A DNA stretch of 64,000 nucleotides, taken from the NCBI RefSeq assembly GCF_006351925.1, contig NZ_CP040924.1, positions 2,720,001-2,784,000 of the forward strand, given 5' to 3'. The position numbers and the translations under genes are program-made. Source of the DNA: Clostridium thermarum. GTDB lineage: Bacteria > Bacillota > Clostridia > Clostridiales > Clostridiaceae. The notes below the pieces were generated by a model. The model was not told where the DNA came from. It saw only the letters and a program-made list of their open reading frames with translations, and ran no database searches. This document shows, piece by piece, positions 8,459 to 18,573 of this stretch. Each line of letters begins with the position of its first letter. The first letter of the stretch is position 1.

Positions 8459-8492
8459 AAAGAGCTGTAACTTTATATATTTTGACAGCTCT
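8459..8492. terminator. Bidirectional terminator
   Basis: Arms AGAGCTGT (8461-8468) and ACAGCTCT (8485-8492) with A-run and T-run flanks on both sides. It serves the LysR gene on plus and the phosphorylase remnant on minus. Confidence 0.8.
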
Positions 8493-8509
8493 TTCTTTTA
8501 CTCATTTTC

Positions 8510-10661
8510 CTAACTATCAATTTGTACTAATTGGATAACCAACCTATGATCCTCATCGCCGGAAAGCTTGTCTACAATCTCTTTGTCTATAACAAGAGCA
8601 TCGTCAACCAGGTTCAGCATTAGGTTCCTTCCATCTAAAGTAGCTCCCCCAATTTTATATTCACCATATTCTAACATGCTTTCATTTTTATATTCTACGA
8701 ATATTTTTTTATCCCTAAATATGGTTAACACAGATGCAGTTGAGTTACCATCAAATTGAGCCTTCATTAATTTTGGTTGAAGCATTAGATCTCCCAGAGA
8801 ACCTTTTACCCCATAAACCTCACTCAGTAATGTAAGTAACAGCCAACTTGCTGCACCGGTAAGATAATGATACATTCCACGGCCCTGTTCATTAATATAT
8901 TCCGGAATACCCGGCAGGATCCTGCTTTTTTCAAAGTCAATACAATGCTTATATATCATATCAAGAATTTCGAAGCCTTCCTTAGCATAACCTCTTTTGT
9001 ATAAAGCGTTTATATACATTATGGTCATATGGCTGAACATGGCCCCATTTTCTTTATGTCCATAGGCAAAGCCAAACCCCCTGCCCATATTTAATTTAAC
9101 TTCATTAAAATTAGTGTTTAGCCTTATGCCTCCAACATTTGTGTCTTTTAAATACCTGTTAACAGAAGAAATGATTCTCTCAACCTGTTCCTTTTCAGCT
9201 GTGCCACTCATTACTGGCAATACCTGACCGGTTAAAGTCATCCTAGTTCCACTTGGAAAGCCCCCTTCCAAGGCTTTACTTTCATTGTCATAATAGCCGT
9301 TAAACCATTGAAAGCCTTCTGAATCTTGTATCCACTCATTTTCTCTGATATGTCCCATTATCCATAAGGCTTTTCTTTCAAGGTCCATTGAAAGTTTATC
9401 CACTTCTATTTTCACCTTTTCACCAGATACATTATGCTTACAGAGTTCAAAATACGTATTTAGCAGCTGCTTTTTCTCAGAAACTGAGTTATAATCAACT
9501 AGTCCATAAAAGGAGTCAATCAAAAGGAGCATCTCTTTTGCCAGTTCTATCTCACAGATATCTAATTTTTCCTTAAGCTTTAATAATAGTTTGCTCAAGT
9601 CCAGAAGGTTACTTCCATATAATGCTGTAAAGGCGACACTTTCTCCTTTATCTGGTGCCATATCAAAGGCATCGTTCCAGTCTGCCCCCTCCAGCCTAAT
9701 ATTATTATGCTCCCCAACATTATAGAAAGCTGTTATCTGTTGAATCAGCATATGCTCAAGTATGCTTCCCTTATAGATTTTTCCCGTTTCATCCTTCTGC
9801 TTATTTCCGTAAGCCTCATCCCATCTTTCATCTATCTTACTGGAGCGGCAGCACTGCTTGTCCTTAAAATAAGTCTGTTCTGCAAGTAGAAATTCAAGAT
9901 CACCACTTAAGTCTAAATACAACTTTGCAGTTATATATGGCCATGCACCATGATCCATCCAAGTTCGTGAAATATTGTTTCTATCCGCAATAAATTCTCC
10001 CGGCTTTGAGCCTATAATGGTGGCGTTACTTCCATCAACTCTAACTCCTGCATAATTGTTGTATAAAAGTTCCCTAACCTGTTCAGGCTCCAGTAATAAA
10101 AGGGCCAAACAGTCTTGCCATAAATCTCTCCAGCCTCTGCCCCCTCTACCATAGTCATGATGGGGTAAAAATGAACATCCATATATCCTTCTCAATATAG
10201 GCTGAAGTTCTACCCACTTCATCCACAAATCGAAATTACTATCTGAGGACTTAAAGCTTAAATTGGACAGTTTTCTATTCCAAAACTCTTTATTTTTTAT
10301 AAACTCATTGTCAAACTTTAAAGTGCTTCCATAAGCTTCAATGTACTCTTTAGTTATGTCTATATTCTCACTTATTGCCATTATTACTATATAGGAAATA
10401 CTCTCCCCTGATTTTAGAACACATTCTTCAAATCTAATGGCACCAATAGCTTCGCGTCCCTCTGCATAAGCACCTTTTTTATAGTAGCAGTCTAAATTCT
10501 TCACCACCGCTTCCGGCCAAAGCAGACTTCCTCCTTCACCAATAAACTCTTCTTCTATTGGAAAAAAACCTACCGGAGCTGTTCCATCTCCCTGCACAGC
10601 CTGAACAGAGTATGAAATATTGTTACTCTTATGCCCCCTCTCATCAAAACTCAAAGTAGGC
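8510..10661 (-). pseudogene. 3' part of IS66-disrupted GH94-type phosphorylase (laminaribiose-phosphorylase-like)
   Basis: C-terminal about 715 residues of a glycoside phosphorylase. The catalytic-acid segment of the GH94 fold is visible as LEGADWNDAFD, with the flanking GGRGWRDLWQDCLALLL and FPSGTRMTLTGQVLP. Without the IS66 element and one copy of its 8-bp target duplication, the frame joins exactly to the 5' part at 13225-13834 (TPT then LSFDERG), giving about 917 residues, the size of GH94 laminaribiose-type enzymes. The family uses phosphate to cleave a beta-glucoside to glucose 1-phosphate. A TTG at 10654 opens this frame but lies in the target duplication and has no ribosome binding site, so this half is probably silent. 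Laminaribiose specificity is inferred from the neighbouring GH16 genes. Confidence 0.8.
10654..10661. repeat. 8-bp target site duplication, left copy
   Basis: AAGTAGGC directly before the IS66 end, identical to 13225-13232. Eight bases is the standard IS66-family duplication. Confidence 0.95.
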
Positions 10662-10706
10662 GTAAGCGTAAAATAGTCCCCACCTATTATTCAGATGGGG
10701 ACTCTG

Positions 10707-12356
10707 CTATACTTGTTTTGATTTACAGTATTTAGGTAAGGTAGATGACCAAGGCAATAAAGAATCTAAAACTTCAGAATCATTTATATCAACATTTGGA
10801 AACTGCTCAAATAAGTACTTTAAGTATTCAAAAGGATTAAGATCATTTTCCTTTGCAGTTTCAATAATACTATAAGTAACTGCACTTGCCTTTGCTCCCT
10901 GCGGAGTATTGGCGAACAGCCAATTTTTTCTCCCAATGACAAATGGCTTTATTGCCCTTTCGGCGCGGTTATTGCTAAGTTCCAGCCTGCCATCTTTGAG
11001 TATACTCATCAGTTTATCCTTCTGATTGAATGAGTAATTGACAGCTTTCCCGTAACTTGATTTGGGTAGTGCAAGAGCGTGTTCCTTTTCAATCCATGAG
11101 AAATAAGCCTCTAGCATTGGTTTAAGTTTGCTAAGGCGTTCATCATACCGGTCTTCAGATGACAAACTTGATAGTTCTTCCTCAAGCTTAAACATTTCAT
11201 CAATATATTTGACTCCTTGATAAGCAGAGGTATACATGTAGCTTTCTTTATCAGTCACTGCCTTTAAGGTATCAGTGAAATACCTCCTTGCATGTGCGAA
11301 GCACGCTACGAGAGTAACTTCCATGGCACCGCCGGCTTTGGAATCTTTCAAAAGTTTGTCATAACCGTCATAGGCATCAACATGAAGATAACCCTTAAAT
11401 CCATTTAAGAAGGTTTTGGCATTATCTCCTGCCCTTGATGGCTGATAATCGTATAGAACAATAGGCTCATGCCCATTGCCTGTACGGTACATCCACATAT
11501 AAGACCTTGTTGTGGCCTCACGGCCCGGCTCATTGAGAACTTCTAGTTCTGTTTCGTCCGCATGAGCTACATCATAGTCCGTAAGGTATTTACGTAGACG
11601 CAGGTACAAAGGATTCAGCCAATCTTGTGCAGCCCGAATAATCCAGTTAGCCATGTTTTGACGGTTAACTGGTAAACCACGCCGCTTGTATTCTTGTTCC
11701 TGCCTATAAAGAGGAGTAGCATCTACATATTTCCTAGTCATGATATATGCTATTATAGAAGGGGATGCTATACTTCCCTTAATGACAGGCTTAGGGGTTG
11801 GCGCCGAAATCATTGGGACAGTTATATCTTCCTTTTCACATTTCCGACAGGAATAAATCATGCTGTGGATTTCTTTTACGATAATTTGTGCCGGGATGAC
11901 CTCCAGCTCTCTGCGGATTTCGGAACGCACCTCATGGAGTTGACCGCCACATTGAGAACAAACCTGTTCTTCAGCTGAGAGCTTATATTCAACTATTTGC
12001 TTAGGAAGATCTGAAAGATCTTTTTCACGTTTTCCTTTAAGCTTTTTAGCCTTGGATGAAGATTGTTGTTGCTTTGCACAATCATCTAAATTAGGCTCAG
12101 CAGTAAAAGGCTGTCGCTCACTTTCAGCCTCGTTAAATATTGGCATGTTAATCTGACCATCTATATTCTTTTCACTGGATTTACCAAATAGTCTCTGCTT
12201 GTTGAGCTTGTATTGCTCTTCATACCATTTTAGTCTAAGCTCAGCCTGCTCCTTTTCAATGCTGAGTTTTATGAAGGCATCCTCTAGCTCTTTACGACTG
12301 TAATTCTCTAAGTTAAATGATTTTACTTCTGTTTTACTCATACTTATATTATACAC
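10707..12356 (-). CDS. tnpC: IS66 transposase TnpC
   Basis: 549 residues, full length for IS66 TnpC. There is an N-terminal coiled region with RLFGKSSEK, then a zinc-finger pair (CSQCGG about 137, CRKCE about 170). The DDE-type catalytic core has HADETELEVL, HVDAYDGYDKLL and, near the end, LSNNRAERAIKPFVIGRKNW. The C-terminal tail NPFEYLKYLFEQFPN is the IS66 C-terminal domain. It performs strand transfer of the element. Confidence 0.95.
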   Translation of the reverse strand: MYNISMSKTEVKSFNLENYSRKELEDAFIKLSIEKEQAELRLKWYEEQYKLNKQRLFGKSSEKNIDGQINMPIFNEAESERQPFTAEPNLDDCAKQQQSSSKAKKLKGKREKDLSDLPKQIVEYKLSAEEQVCSQCGGQLHEVRSEIRRELEVIPAQIIVKEIHSMIYSCRKCEKEDITVPMISAPTPKPVIKGSIASPSIIAYIMTRKYVDATPLYRQEQEYKRRGLPVNRQNMANWIIRAAQDWLNPLYLRLRKYLTDYDVAHADETELEVLNEPGREATTRSYMWMYRTGNGHEPIVLYDYQPSRAGDNAKTFLNGFKGYLHVDAYDGYDKLLKDSKAGGAMEVTLVACFAHARRYFTDTLKAVTDKESYMYTSAYQGVKYIDEMFKLEEELSSLSSEDRYDERLSKLKPMLEAYFSWIEKEHALALPKSSYGKAVNYSFNQKDKLMSILKDGRLELSNNRAERAIKPFVIGRKNWLFANTPQGAKASAVTYSIIETAKENDLNPFEYLKYLFEQFPNVDINDSEVLDSLLPWSSTLPKYCKSKQV

Positions 12357-12481
12357 TTTTCATACAAAATTATCAAGAAAAAAAGTCGTAAAAAGCTAGT
12401 GTTTTCAACGGTTTTAGAAGTTTTAAAGAGTTGGAAATTATCCACTTTTTGATTGAATTTTTTAGGGTTATCCACAAAAAA

Positions 12482-12838
12482 TCAAATGATTTTTCTCTGC
12501 ATAATATCACGATGTACTCCCTTTTGGTTAATATCCAGTCCATCTAAAAGCCAGCGGAGCTCCCGCTCCGTTACATGTATAACTTTGTCTTTAGAATTAT
12601 TAGGCCACTTAAAGCGACCTTTTTCCAAACGGCGATAGTAAAGCCAGAATCCATTCCGCTCCCAATAGAGCAACTTGAGTTTGTCGCGTTTAGCGTTGCA
12701 GAATACAAAAAGTGCATCAGAGAATGGATCTAACTTAAAATTCATCTGAACGATGATGGCGAGACCGTCAATAGATTTTCTCATATCAGTACTTCCAGCA
12801 GCCAAAAATACATTAGAAGTCTGCTTTAGGTTTAACAT
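12482..12838 (-). CDS. tnpB: IS66 accessory protein TnpB
   Basis: 118 residues with the family signatures GSTDMRKSIDGLA, LFVFCNAKRDKLKLLYW and GFWLYYRRLEKGRF. It overlaps tnpA by 7 bp, consistent with translational coupling. TnpB is required for transposition in IS66 elements; its mechanism is not established. Confidence 0.93.
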   Translation of the reverse strand: MLNLKQTSNVFLAAGSTDMRKSIDGLAIIVQMNFKLDPFSDALFVFCNAKRDKLKLLYWERNGFWLYYRRLEKGRFKWPNNSKDKVIHVTERELRWLLDGLDINQKGVHRDIMQRKII

Positions 12839-13149
12839 AAAGTTAATAGGGATTGGACAACATCTGCAAAGAGTTCTTTATCGAAGTCTTGCGAAACTGA
12901 AATTTCAGCCTTACCGACTTTTACAGTAATAGATGTTGTTGTTATAGATAAATTTGTTTTTACTGAAACCCACTGCTGTCTTGGTTCTTCTTTAAACTCT
13001 GCTTTGTTGAATTTGTTAATCCAATAGCGTAATTTGTGTATACTCAATTGTTTTTGCTGACACCATACCGGCCCGGTAAGGCCGCTAGATCTATAATCAG
13101 CAATGAGCTGCTGCCAATCTTCCATATTTAATTTTGTCAATAAAAACAC
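12832..13149 (-). CDS. tnpA: IS66 accessory protein TnpA
   Basis: Up to 105 residues; the likely true start is a few codons in, at MEDWQQLI. The HTH-like segment WCQQKQLSIHKLRYWINKF is typical of IS66 TnpA. It is the first gene of the IS66 operon. Confidence 0.88.
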   Translation of the reverse strand: MFLLTKLNMEDWQQLIADYRSSGLTGPVWCQQKQLSIHKLRYWINKFNKAEFKEEPRQQWVSVKTNLSITTTSITVKVGKAEISVSQDFDKELFADVVQSLLTLC

Positions 13150-13224
13150 CTCCGGAATTTTATTCTAGAGGTATTATCTCACAAGATTTATATTCATAAA
13201 ATGTGTGGACAGTTTGACGCTTAC

Positions 13225-13232
13225 AAGTAGGC
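13225..13232. repeat. 8-bp target site duplication, right copy
   Basis: AAGTAGGC immediately outside the right IS66 end, identical to 10654-10661. Confidence 0.95.
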
Positions 13233-13834
13233 GTTACAATAACACCGTATTCATCCAGATTAATTCTATGTAACAGCGAAGTAACATGCCTATGATCTCT
13301 TAAATTGTCTGCTGAACGTCCATAAATGGGCACTGCTGCAGTAGGCGTAAATTTCAGGGCCTCAGGCCTATTATTTGTTATGGTTACCTTCATTAGTTCT
13401 GCCTTATGTTCATTCACAGGTACAAAATTGGTGACTTCGGATTTTACTCCAAGCCTTGAGTTTGATCTAATTATTCTATGCCAGAGAAAGCCCGCTTCCA
13501 TTTTTACTTCTTCTTCACCATCATCTTCAAAACACAGAGTTCTTTGAACCAGAGAGTTTCCTACTGCTGACCATACTTCTTTTCCTTCAATATTTAGCCA
13601 GAAGTTTCTTGATACCTGAGAGTTGTGTAAATCTCTAACAGAAACAGGCTCCATTAGGAAAGTGTTTTGGCCGGTTTTTATATCTCCTGCCAGCAAGGGG
13701 GTTATTGAACTCATCATGCCTTCTTCATTGGCCAGCGGGAAGTATATCCCGCTGCTTTTGTGAGGATTCATTAATGTAAACTCCCCATCATTATTTTCAA
13801 AGAACCATCTATCCATAGGGGTCTTCTTACTCAT
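13225..13834 (-). pseudogene. 5' part of IS66-disrupted GH94-type phosphorylase
   Basis: N-terminal about 203 residues of the phosphorylase whose remainder is at 8510-10661. I choose ATG at 13834 (MSKKTPMDRWFF) because GGAGG precedes it; an ATG nine codons upstream lacks a site. The segment has the GH94 N-terminal beta-sandwich start, including GIYFPLANEEGMMSSITP and LLAGDIKTGQNTFLMEP. Translation now runs into the IS and stops at 13160 after about 20 foreign residues. It follows the GH16 gene at 13871 by only 36 bp, so it belonged to the same operon. Confidence 0.8.
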
Positions 13835-13870
13835 ATAATTCCTCCATTCAGTTTTAGGCATAGCTTTTCT

Positions 13871-15250
13871 TTATTCTATGCTATGTTTTTCTATTCCTAA
13901 ATCATAAACCCTTACATAATCAACTTCCATAGATTGTGGGAATATGCTGTCATCAATTCCCTGCTGACCTCCCCAGCTTCCGCCAACCGCTATGTTCATT
14001 ATTAAGTAGAAGGGTTTATCAAAGGGCCATGCTTTCCACCCATCATCCTTGTCATTGATTAAATCATATTCTGCGGTAAAGTATTTTTTTCCATCCACAA
14101 AGAAGTCCATCTTATATGGTGTCCATTCTACAGAATATACATGAAACTCACCATCTACGTTATCAACTTTTATCTGTCCCGATTTTTGTGTACCAGCCTT
14201 CCAATAGTACTTTTGAGTATGAATGGTAGCATGAATATTTCCATGATCAAAGCCTACATGCTCCATAATGTCTATTTCGCCGCTGGCAGGCCAATTACCA
14301 TAGGTATTCTCTTTGGGCATCATCCATATAGCCGGCCAAGTCCCTACCCCTTTAGGCAGCTTAGCTTTGACTTCAATTCTCCCGTACAGCCATGCATCCT
14401 TGCTTAGAAGTCTTGCAGAAGTATAATCATTGAAGGCATACTCCTCTTTCCTAGCAGTAATAATCAGCTTTCCATCCTGGACTGCAGCATTTGTGAGTTC
14501 ATCAGTATAACACTGCTTTTCCTCATTCCCCCATCCAGAGCCGCCAATATCATACTTCCATCGGTCTTTATTAGGACGTCCATCCTCATCAAACTCTTCT
14601 TCATATATTAACTTAACATGCTTTTCATCATATCTTGGAGCATCCTCAGAAGCTATAAAGTACTTCCCATATCTATAGATATTAAAGGCTACTGTCCCCT
14701 CTTCACTGGCTAACAGCTTACTTATAAAGAAGTATTGCTCATTTTGGTCGTCATATCTATATGCATTAACCTGCTTGTTGCTATAGCTACTGCCTAGTTC
14801 CAAGGATACATTCACTTTATAGCCAATCTCATTACTTTCCTTACCTATTATAAAGGCTTCAACATCGTATTTTTCCTCTGAGTTCTTCGATAGAACTGCA
14901 CTTATAGGAGAACTATCTTTGACTTTTTTTACTGAAACATACAAGTCTCTCTTGTCTTTTCCTTTTAAATCAGCTGTATAAATATTATACTTAAATCCAT
15001 CTCCTATAATATTGAGTGTTTTATCATTATTTTCAATTTCCTTTAAGAAATCCTTACTTAATATTTGGGTCTTCCCCATATGAATGTCAAACTGGAAATT
15101 GACATCATTCTTAATTAACTTTATTAAATTGTTCTCAAAGCTCTTTGATATTCCACTATGAAAATATGTATAGTATATATACATACCTAATAATAAAACT
15201 GCTAGTGTAAGACCTCCAAGAAAAAAGTTAATCTTTCTCCCCTTAATCAC
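13871..15250 (-). CDS. Membrane-anchored GH16 beta-1,3-glucanase (laminarinase)
   Basis: 459 residues. An uncleaved-looking N-terminal hydrophobic segment (FLGGLTLAVLLLGMYIYYTYF) anchors the protein outside the membrane. Residues about 40-205 form a domain I do not recognise. Residues about 210-455 are GH16: LIYEEEFDEDG, WGNEEKQCYT, and the catalytic ExDxxE motif in SGEIDIMEHVG, ending in VDYVRVYD. The family hydrolyses beta-1,3- or mixed beta-1,3/1,4-glucans. GTG start after a GGCGGTGA-type site. It is 49 bp downstream of the 990-residue phosphorylase gene and upstream of the disrupted one, so likely one operon. Confidence 0.9.
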   Translation of the reverse strand: MIKGRKINFFLGGLTLAVLLLGMYIYYTYFHSGISKSFENNLIKLIKNDVNFQFDIHMGKTQILSKDFLKEIENNDKTLNIIGDGFKYNIYTADLKGKDKRDLYVSVKKVKDSSPISAVLSKNSEEKYDVEAFIIGKESNEIGYKVNVSLELGSSYSNKQVNAYRYDDQNEQYFFISKLLASEEGTVAFNIYRYGKYFIASEDAPRYDEKHVKLIYEEEFDEDGRPNKDRWKYDIGGSGWGNEEKQCYTDELTNAAVQDGKLIITARKEEYAFNDYTSARLLSKDAWLYGRIEVKAKLPKGVGTWPAIWMMPKENTYGNWPASGEIDIMEHVGFDHGNIHATIHTQKYYWKAGTQKSGQIKVDNVDGEFHVYSVEWTPYKMDFFVDGKKYFTAEYDLINDKDDGWKAWPFDKPFYLIMNIAVGGSWGGQQGIDDSIFPQSMEVDYVRVYDLGIEKHSIE

Positions 15251-15299
15251 AACTTCACCGCCACTCTTTTATATTTTGCCTAGTAAGATTTACATTTGC

Positions 15300-18272
15300 T
15301 TATTTAAATCTTATCACTACCTTATGTTCTTTTCCATCTTCAAAATTCTCTATTATATTACTTGCCACCTTCATCCCATCAACCTCTATGGAGTATTCTG
15401 AATCATGGATTCTGTAGAAGCCTTTTGGTTTTTTAATATTAATATTGTACCTAGCCTTACCTGTGTTAATTAATAGGTTTATACTTGTTTGTTCTTCCAT
15501 AAGTATTGGATCTATTTCTATGCCTCCAGCAGTATATTCAACGCCGAAGGCATCAAATAATGACAGCGTAAGCCAAGTAGATGTACCGCTGAGAGTTGGT
15601 CCTATGTTTTCCCCGGTATCACTGTTATTATACTGAGTACAGAATCTTGGGTTTCCGCAGGTTTCAAAAGGATGCTTCATCGTATTATAGGGTAAAACCA
15701 AATTAATCATCCAATATGCTGTATTAGATAACCTCTTAGCCAGCTCAGCATTCTTTACTTTCTTGGCAGCTTTAAACATTGCGCTGGTAGCCATCATTGT
15801 AGCATGCTTAAATATACCGCCGTTCTCTCTGTCACCCGGGAAGTACTCTCCTGTGGCAGTTCCAGTAGCCACTTTCTCTAAATCCGCCGGACTTATTAGC
15901 TTTATTCCATAAGGGGTCTTTAAATGTTTTTCTATAGAGTTAAGCATTGTTTCTATTTGATCTTCCCTTGCACAATCTGCTATGACAGACCAGTTAAAGG
16001 AGTTTAAGAAATATACTCCTTCCTTATTTGGATCTGCTGAGAGTTTGTCCCCTTTTGCACCAAGGTAGGTGAATTCCCCATCCTTGTATCTATTAAACAG
16101 TACCCTTGCAAAGAAATCTTCTTTCCATGCATATTGTTGGAGATTATCATAAAGCCTTTTTGAAAGTTTTTCTAATTTAGCGTAATACTCGTCATCTTCC
16201 CTATCCTTTGATAGATTAATCATTTCATCTATGGCAAGCTTTAGTAAAAATCCGTTCATAACACTTTCCGAATAATCACTTTCAAAAGGTTCTCCGGTTC
16301 TGCCTGTTCTAGCTATCTGCTCCTTATATAATCTTTCCTTCTCAACGCCATTAATAAAGTTGTTATCAAGCTTTAGGCAGTCATTCCAGTCAGCAAAGTC
16401 CAGTAGAGGCAGTCCATGCTTTCCGATTGAAATTTCTCCGGAATATCTCAGTATAGCCTTCATAGTCTCATATAAGCTTCTGGTTTTAACCGGATTGCTG
16501 CCTCCAATTTCACACTGCTCATCTAAGAAGGCTATATCTCCTGTAATATTTATATATCTATATACCGCTTGAATCAGCCATAATCCGTCATCTGACCATT
16601 TTCCCGGTTCCTTACCAACCCAGAAGAAGTTATGATAAGCGTATCCAAACTCAAACACCTTTTCTGCCCATTCTTTTATCAGGTTTTTAACCAGTTCTTT
16701 TTCCCCCATGCCGATGAAATAATACATAGAGGCGTATATATCCTGTATCTCTCTGAAACCAATTTCCCTATATCCCTTTTGTGTCTGATCAAAGGAACGG
16801 GATACAAAGGTTTGATAGAGCACCTGAAAGGGCAGATTTTTGTTAACATAAGTATCAAATTCCCGGTCTCCCGAGGAAACCTGTAAATAGCTTCTGTATT
16901 TGTTAATAAAGCCATTGTTCTTATTAAAGGCCTTCATAATTTCTCTGCCATCACTATATTTATTGATTAGATTTTGAATCTCTATTTTAAAGGTATCCGC
17001 GTTAAAATTATCATTCGTCTTATTTGATACTAATCCTGTGAAGTTATCGATAGTCATTTGTGATAAGGGCTGTATAGTTATGTCAATGCTAGCAGCAAAA
17101 AAGCCTGGACCTTTTCTGCACAGCTTGTTGCTTAACTTAAATAAACCTTCCGGTCTCTCCAAAGATCCGTTGCCCACAAATTCGCTGTAGCTTGTACAAA
17201 ACTCTGTAGGCAATACTGCGCCTCTTTCAGAATGTGCAATCATAGTATGGAATCTATAATCTCCGTGAGTATATTTGGGATAATAATCTGATGAAATAGC
17301 CATTAATCTACCTTCATCGTCTGTCAAGACTTTTGCCTGCATTATGACATTACTATATAGAACGTCCTCCATTAGAGCTCCAGGAGCAGCACTGCCGAAC
17401 ATGCCGGTATAAACTACCTTTATGTTTCTAATTCTATCGGTAGTATTGGTTATTTTTATCTGTTGAGCTTCAACCGCTATAGGAATATTCTCTTCTTGAT
17501 TTAATAAGAAGATCAACCTTTCTATTTGCAGTCCACACTTTGTGTTGTATATAATTCTTGTGTGATTCTGTGAGTGTATACATTTCCCTCTCTCAATGTT
17601 TGAATCAGTAACATTCGCTGAATAAAATATTTGTTTACCGTCTTCCACTATATAGAATTGACGGTTGGCAGGGAATCCGTTTTCTTCCTGGAGCATGTCC
17701 CATCTTGTAGCAAGTACTTGAGTTGCAGCATGAGATCTAAAACTTCCCCTGCCTAACTTATCCACTACACTCTTAGGCGTAGTTTGAAGGGGATGTGGAT
17801 AGCCCACTCTATTTCCCAACAGCAGATTTGTGTAAAAGTGAGGTCCCGGCGCCGGTGCAAGCAGGTCTATTTCATGTTCTCCTTCTTCATTAATGAAGCC
17901 TACACCATATGTAATTTTTTGAACAATTGAATTTATTTTATGGCTTATTTCCATAGGTACTAACTTTTGTGTCTCTATGTTATTATTACTCATTAAAAGA
18001 CTTACATTATCCAAATTGTCGGTAAGCTTAATCATTAGGTATTGGCAATCTTTTAAAGCAGTATCAAGTAGCTTGGCAATCTCCGCATCTTTAAACAGTG
18101 CTAAGGTTACAGGAATTTTGATAGGCAGACAAGCAACCCCTACAACTTTCGTAAAGGTACTGTCATAGAATATACCATCAATAATAGAATACTCATTGAT
18201 CTTTCCTTCAAATACCTTCTTCAATATCATCTCTGGAGTCTGCTGAATTTTTCTGGCTGTTATCTCTTGCAT
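15300..18272 (-). CDS. Large GH94-superfamily phosphorylase, candidate beta-1,3-oligoglucan phosphorylase
   Basis: 990 residues from the ATG at 18272, which has AGGAGG six bases upstream; an upstream ATG would include that site in the coding region. The cytoplasmic inverting-phosphorylase fold is shown by LPLLDFADWNDCLKLD (catalytic Asp region, about 700) and by RSFDQTQKGYREIGFREIQD (about 510). A late GTSTWLTLSLFDAFG segment is followed by the C-terminal beta-sandwich. It is longer than cellobiose phosphorylases (about 811) and has an extra N-terminal domain of about 150 residues. The size and neighbours (two GH16 genes) suggest a GH149/GH161-type beta-1,3-oligoglucan phosphorylase; cellodextrin phosphorylase is the main alternative. 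Product would be glucose 1-phosphate. Fold sure, specificity inferred. Confidence 0.82.
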   Translation of the reverse strand: MQEITARKIQQTPEMILKKVFEGKINEYSIIDGIFYDSTFTKVVGVACLPIKIPVTLALFKDAEIAKLLDTALKDCQYLMIKLTDNLDNVSLLMSNNNIETQKLVPMEISHKINSIVQKITYGVGFINEEGEHEIDLLAPAPGPHFYTNLLLGNRVGYPHPLQTTPKSVVDKLGRGSFRSHAATQVLATRWDMLQEENGFPANRQFYIVEDGKQIFYSANVTDSNIERGKCIHSQNHTRIIYNTKCGLQIERLIFLLNQEENIPIAVEAQQIKITNTTDRIRNIKVVYTGMFGSAAPGALMEDVLYSNVIMQAKVLTDDEGRLMAISSDYYPKYTHGDYRFHTMIAHSERGAVLPTEFCTSYSEFVGNGSLERPEGLFKLSNKLCRKGPGFFAASIDITIQPLSQMTIDNFTGLVSNKTNDNFNADTFKIEIQNLINKYSDGREIMKAFNKNNGFINKYRSYLQVSSGDREFDTYVNKNLPFQVLYQTFVSRSFDQTQKGYREIGFREIQDIYASMYYFIGMGEKELVKNLIKEWAEKVFEFGYAYHNFFWVGKEPGKWSDDGLWLIQAVYRYINITGDIAFLDEQCEIGGSNPVKTRSLYETMKAILRYSGEISIGKHGLPLLDFADWNDCLKLDNNFINGVEKERLYKEQIARTGRTGEPFESDYSESVMNGFLLKLAIDEMINLSKDREDDEYYAKLEKLSKRLYDNLQQYAWKEDFFARVLFNRYKDGEFTYLGAKGDKLSADPNKEGVYFLNSFNWSVIADCAREDQIETMLNSIEKHLKTPYGIKLISPADLEKVATGTATGEYFPGDRENGGIFKHATMMATSAMFKAAKKVKNAELAKRLSNTAYWMINLVLPYNTMKHPFETCGNPRFCTQYNNSDTGENIGPTLSGTSTWLTLSLFDAFGVEYTAGGIEIDPILMEEQTSINLLINTGKARYNINIKKPKGFYRIHDSEYSIEVDGMKVASNIIENFEDGKEHKVVIRFK

Positions 18273-18429
18273 AATAAACCTCCTAAACATACATTTTTAT
18301 TTTTGCTATTGAACAAGTTAAGAAATATTATACTTAACTATTATTTTAGTTAATTTCCTTTCACTGAAGTAGGGTACACAATTATGATTTTATGATAAAA
18401 ACTTATCATCTTTTCGAGTTATTAAAAAA

Positions 18430-18470
18430 CACACCAAAGCCCTCAAATATTTTAGACAAACTTTGGTGTG
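18430..18470 (-). terminator. Rho-independent terminator
   Basis: Arms CACACCAAAG (18430-18439) and CTTTGGTGTG (18461-18470), followed on the minus strand by TTTTTT. It ends the operon finishing with the CWB2-GH16 gene. Confidence 0.9.
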
Positions 18471-18573
18471 TTAGTTTAAGTTTACTTTCGTAATGAAAAC
18501 CCTATATTAACTAACCTATTTACTTTTCACTAATCCTATGTGGTCTAATAATAAAATTACAAAGATGTTCAGT

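Larger units (their letters stand above)
10662..13224 (-). mobile_element. Complete IS66-family insertion sequence
   Basis: 2563 bp bounded by imperfect inverted repeats. The left end starts GTAAGCGTAAAATAGTCCCC; the right end, read inward, starts GTAAGCGTCAAACTGTCCAC. GTAA termini are typical of the family. It carries tnpA, tnpB and tnpC in the standard order on the minus strand, all intact. Exact 8-bp flanking repeats and an undamaged target frame on both sides show a recent insertion. Confidence 0.96.

Noticed and set aside
10652..10654. TTG as a real start for the 3' phosphorylase fragment
   Set aside because: It lies in the target duplication, has no ribosome binding site and starts mid-domain.
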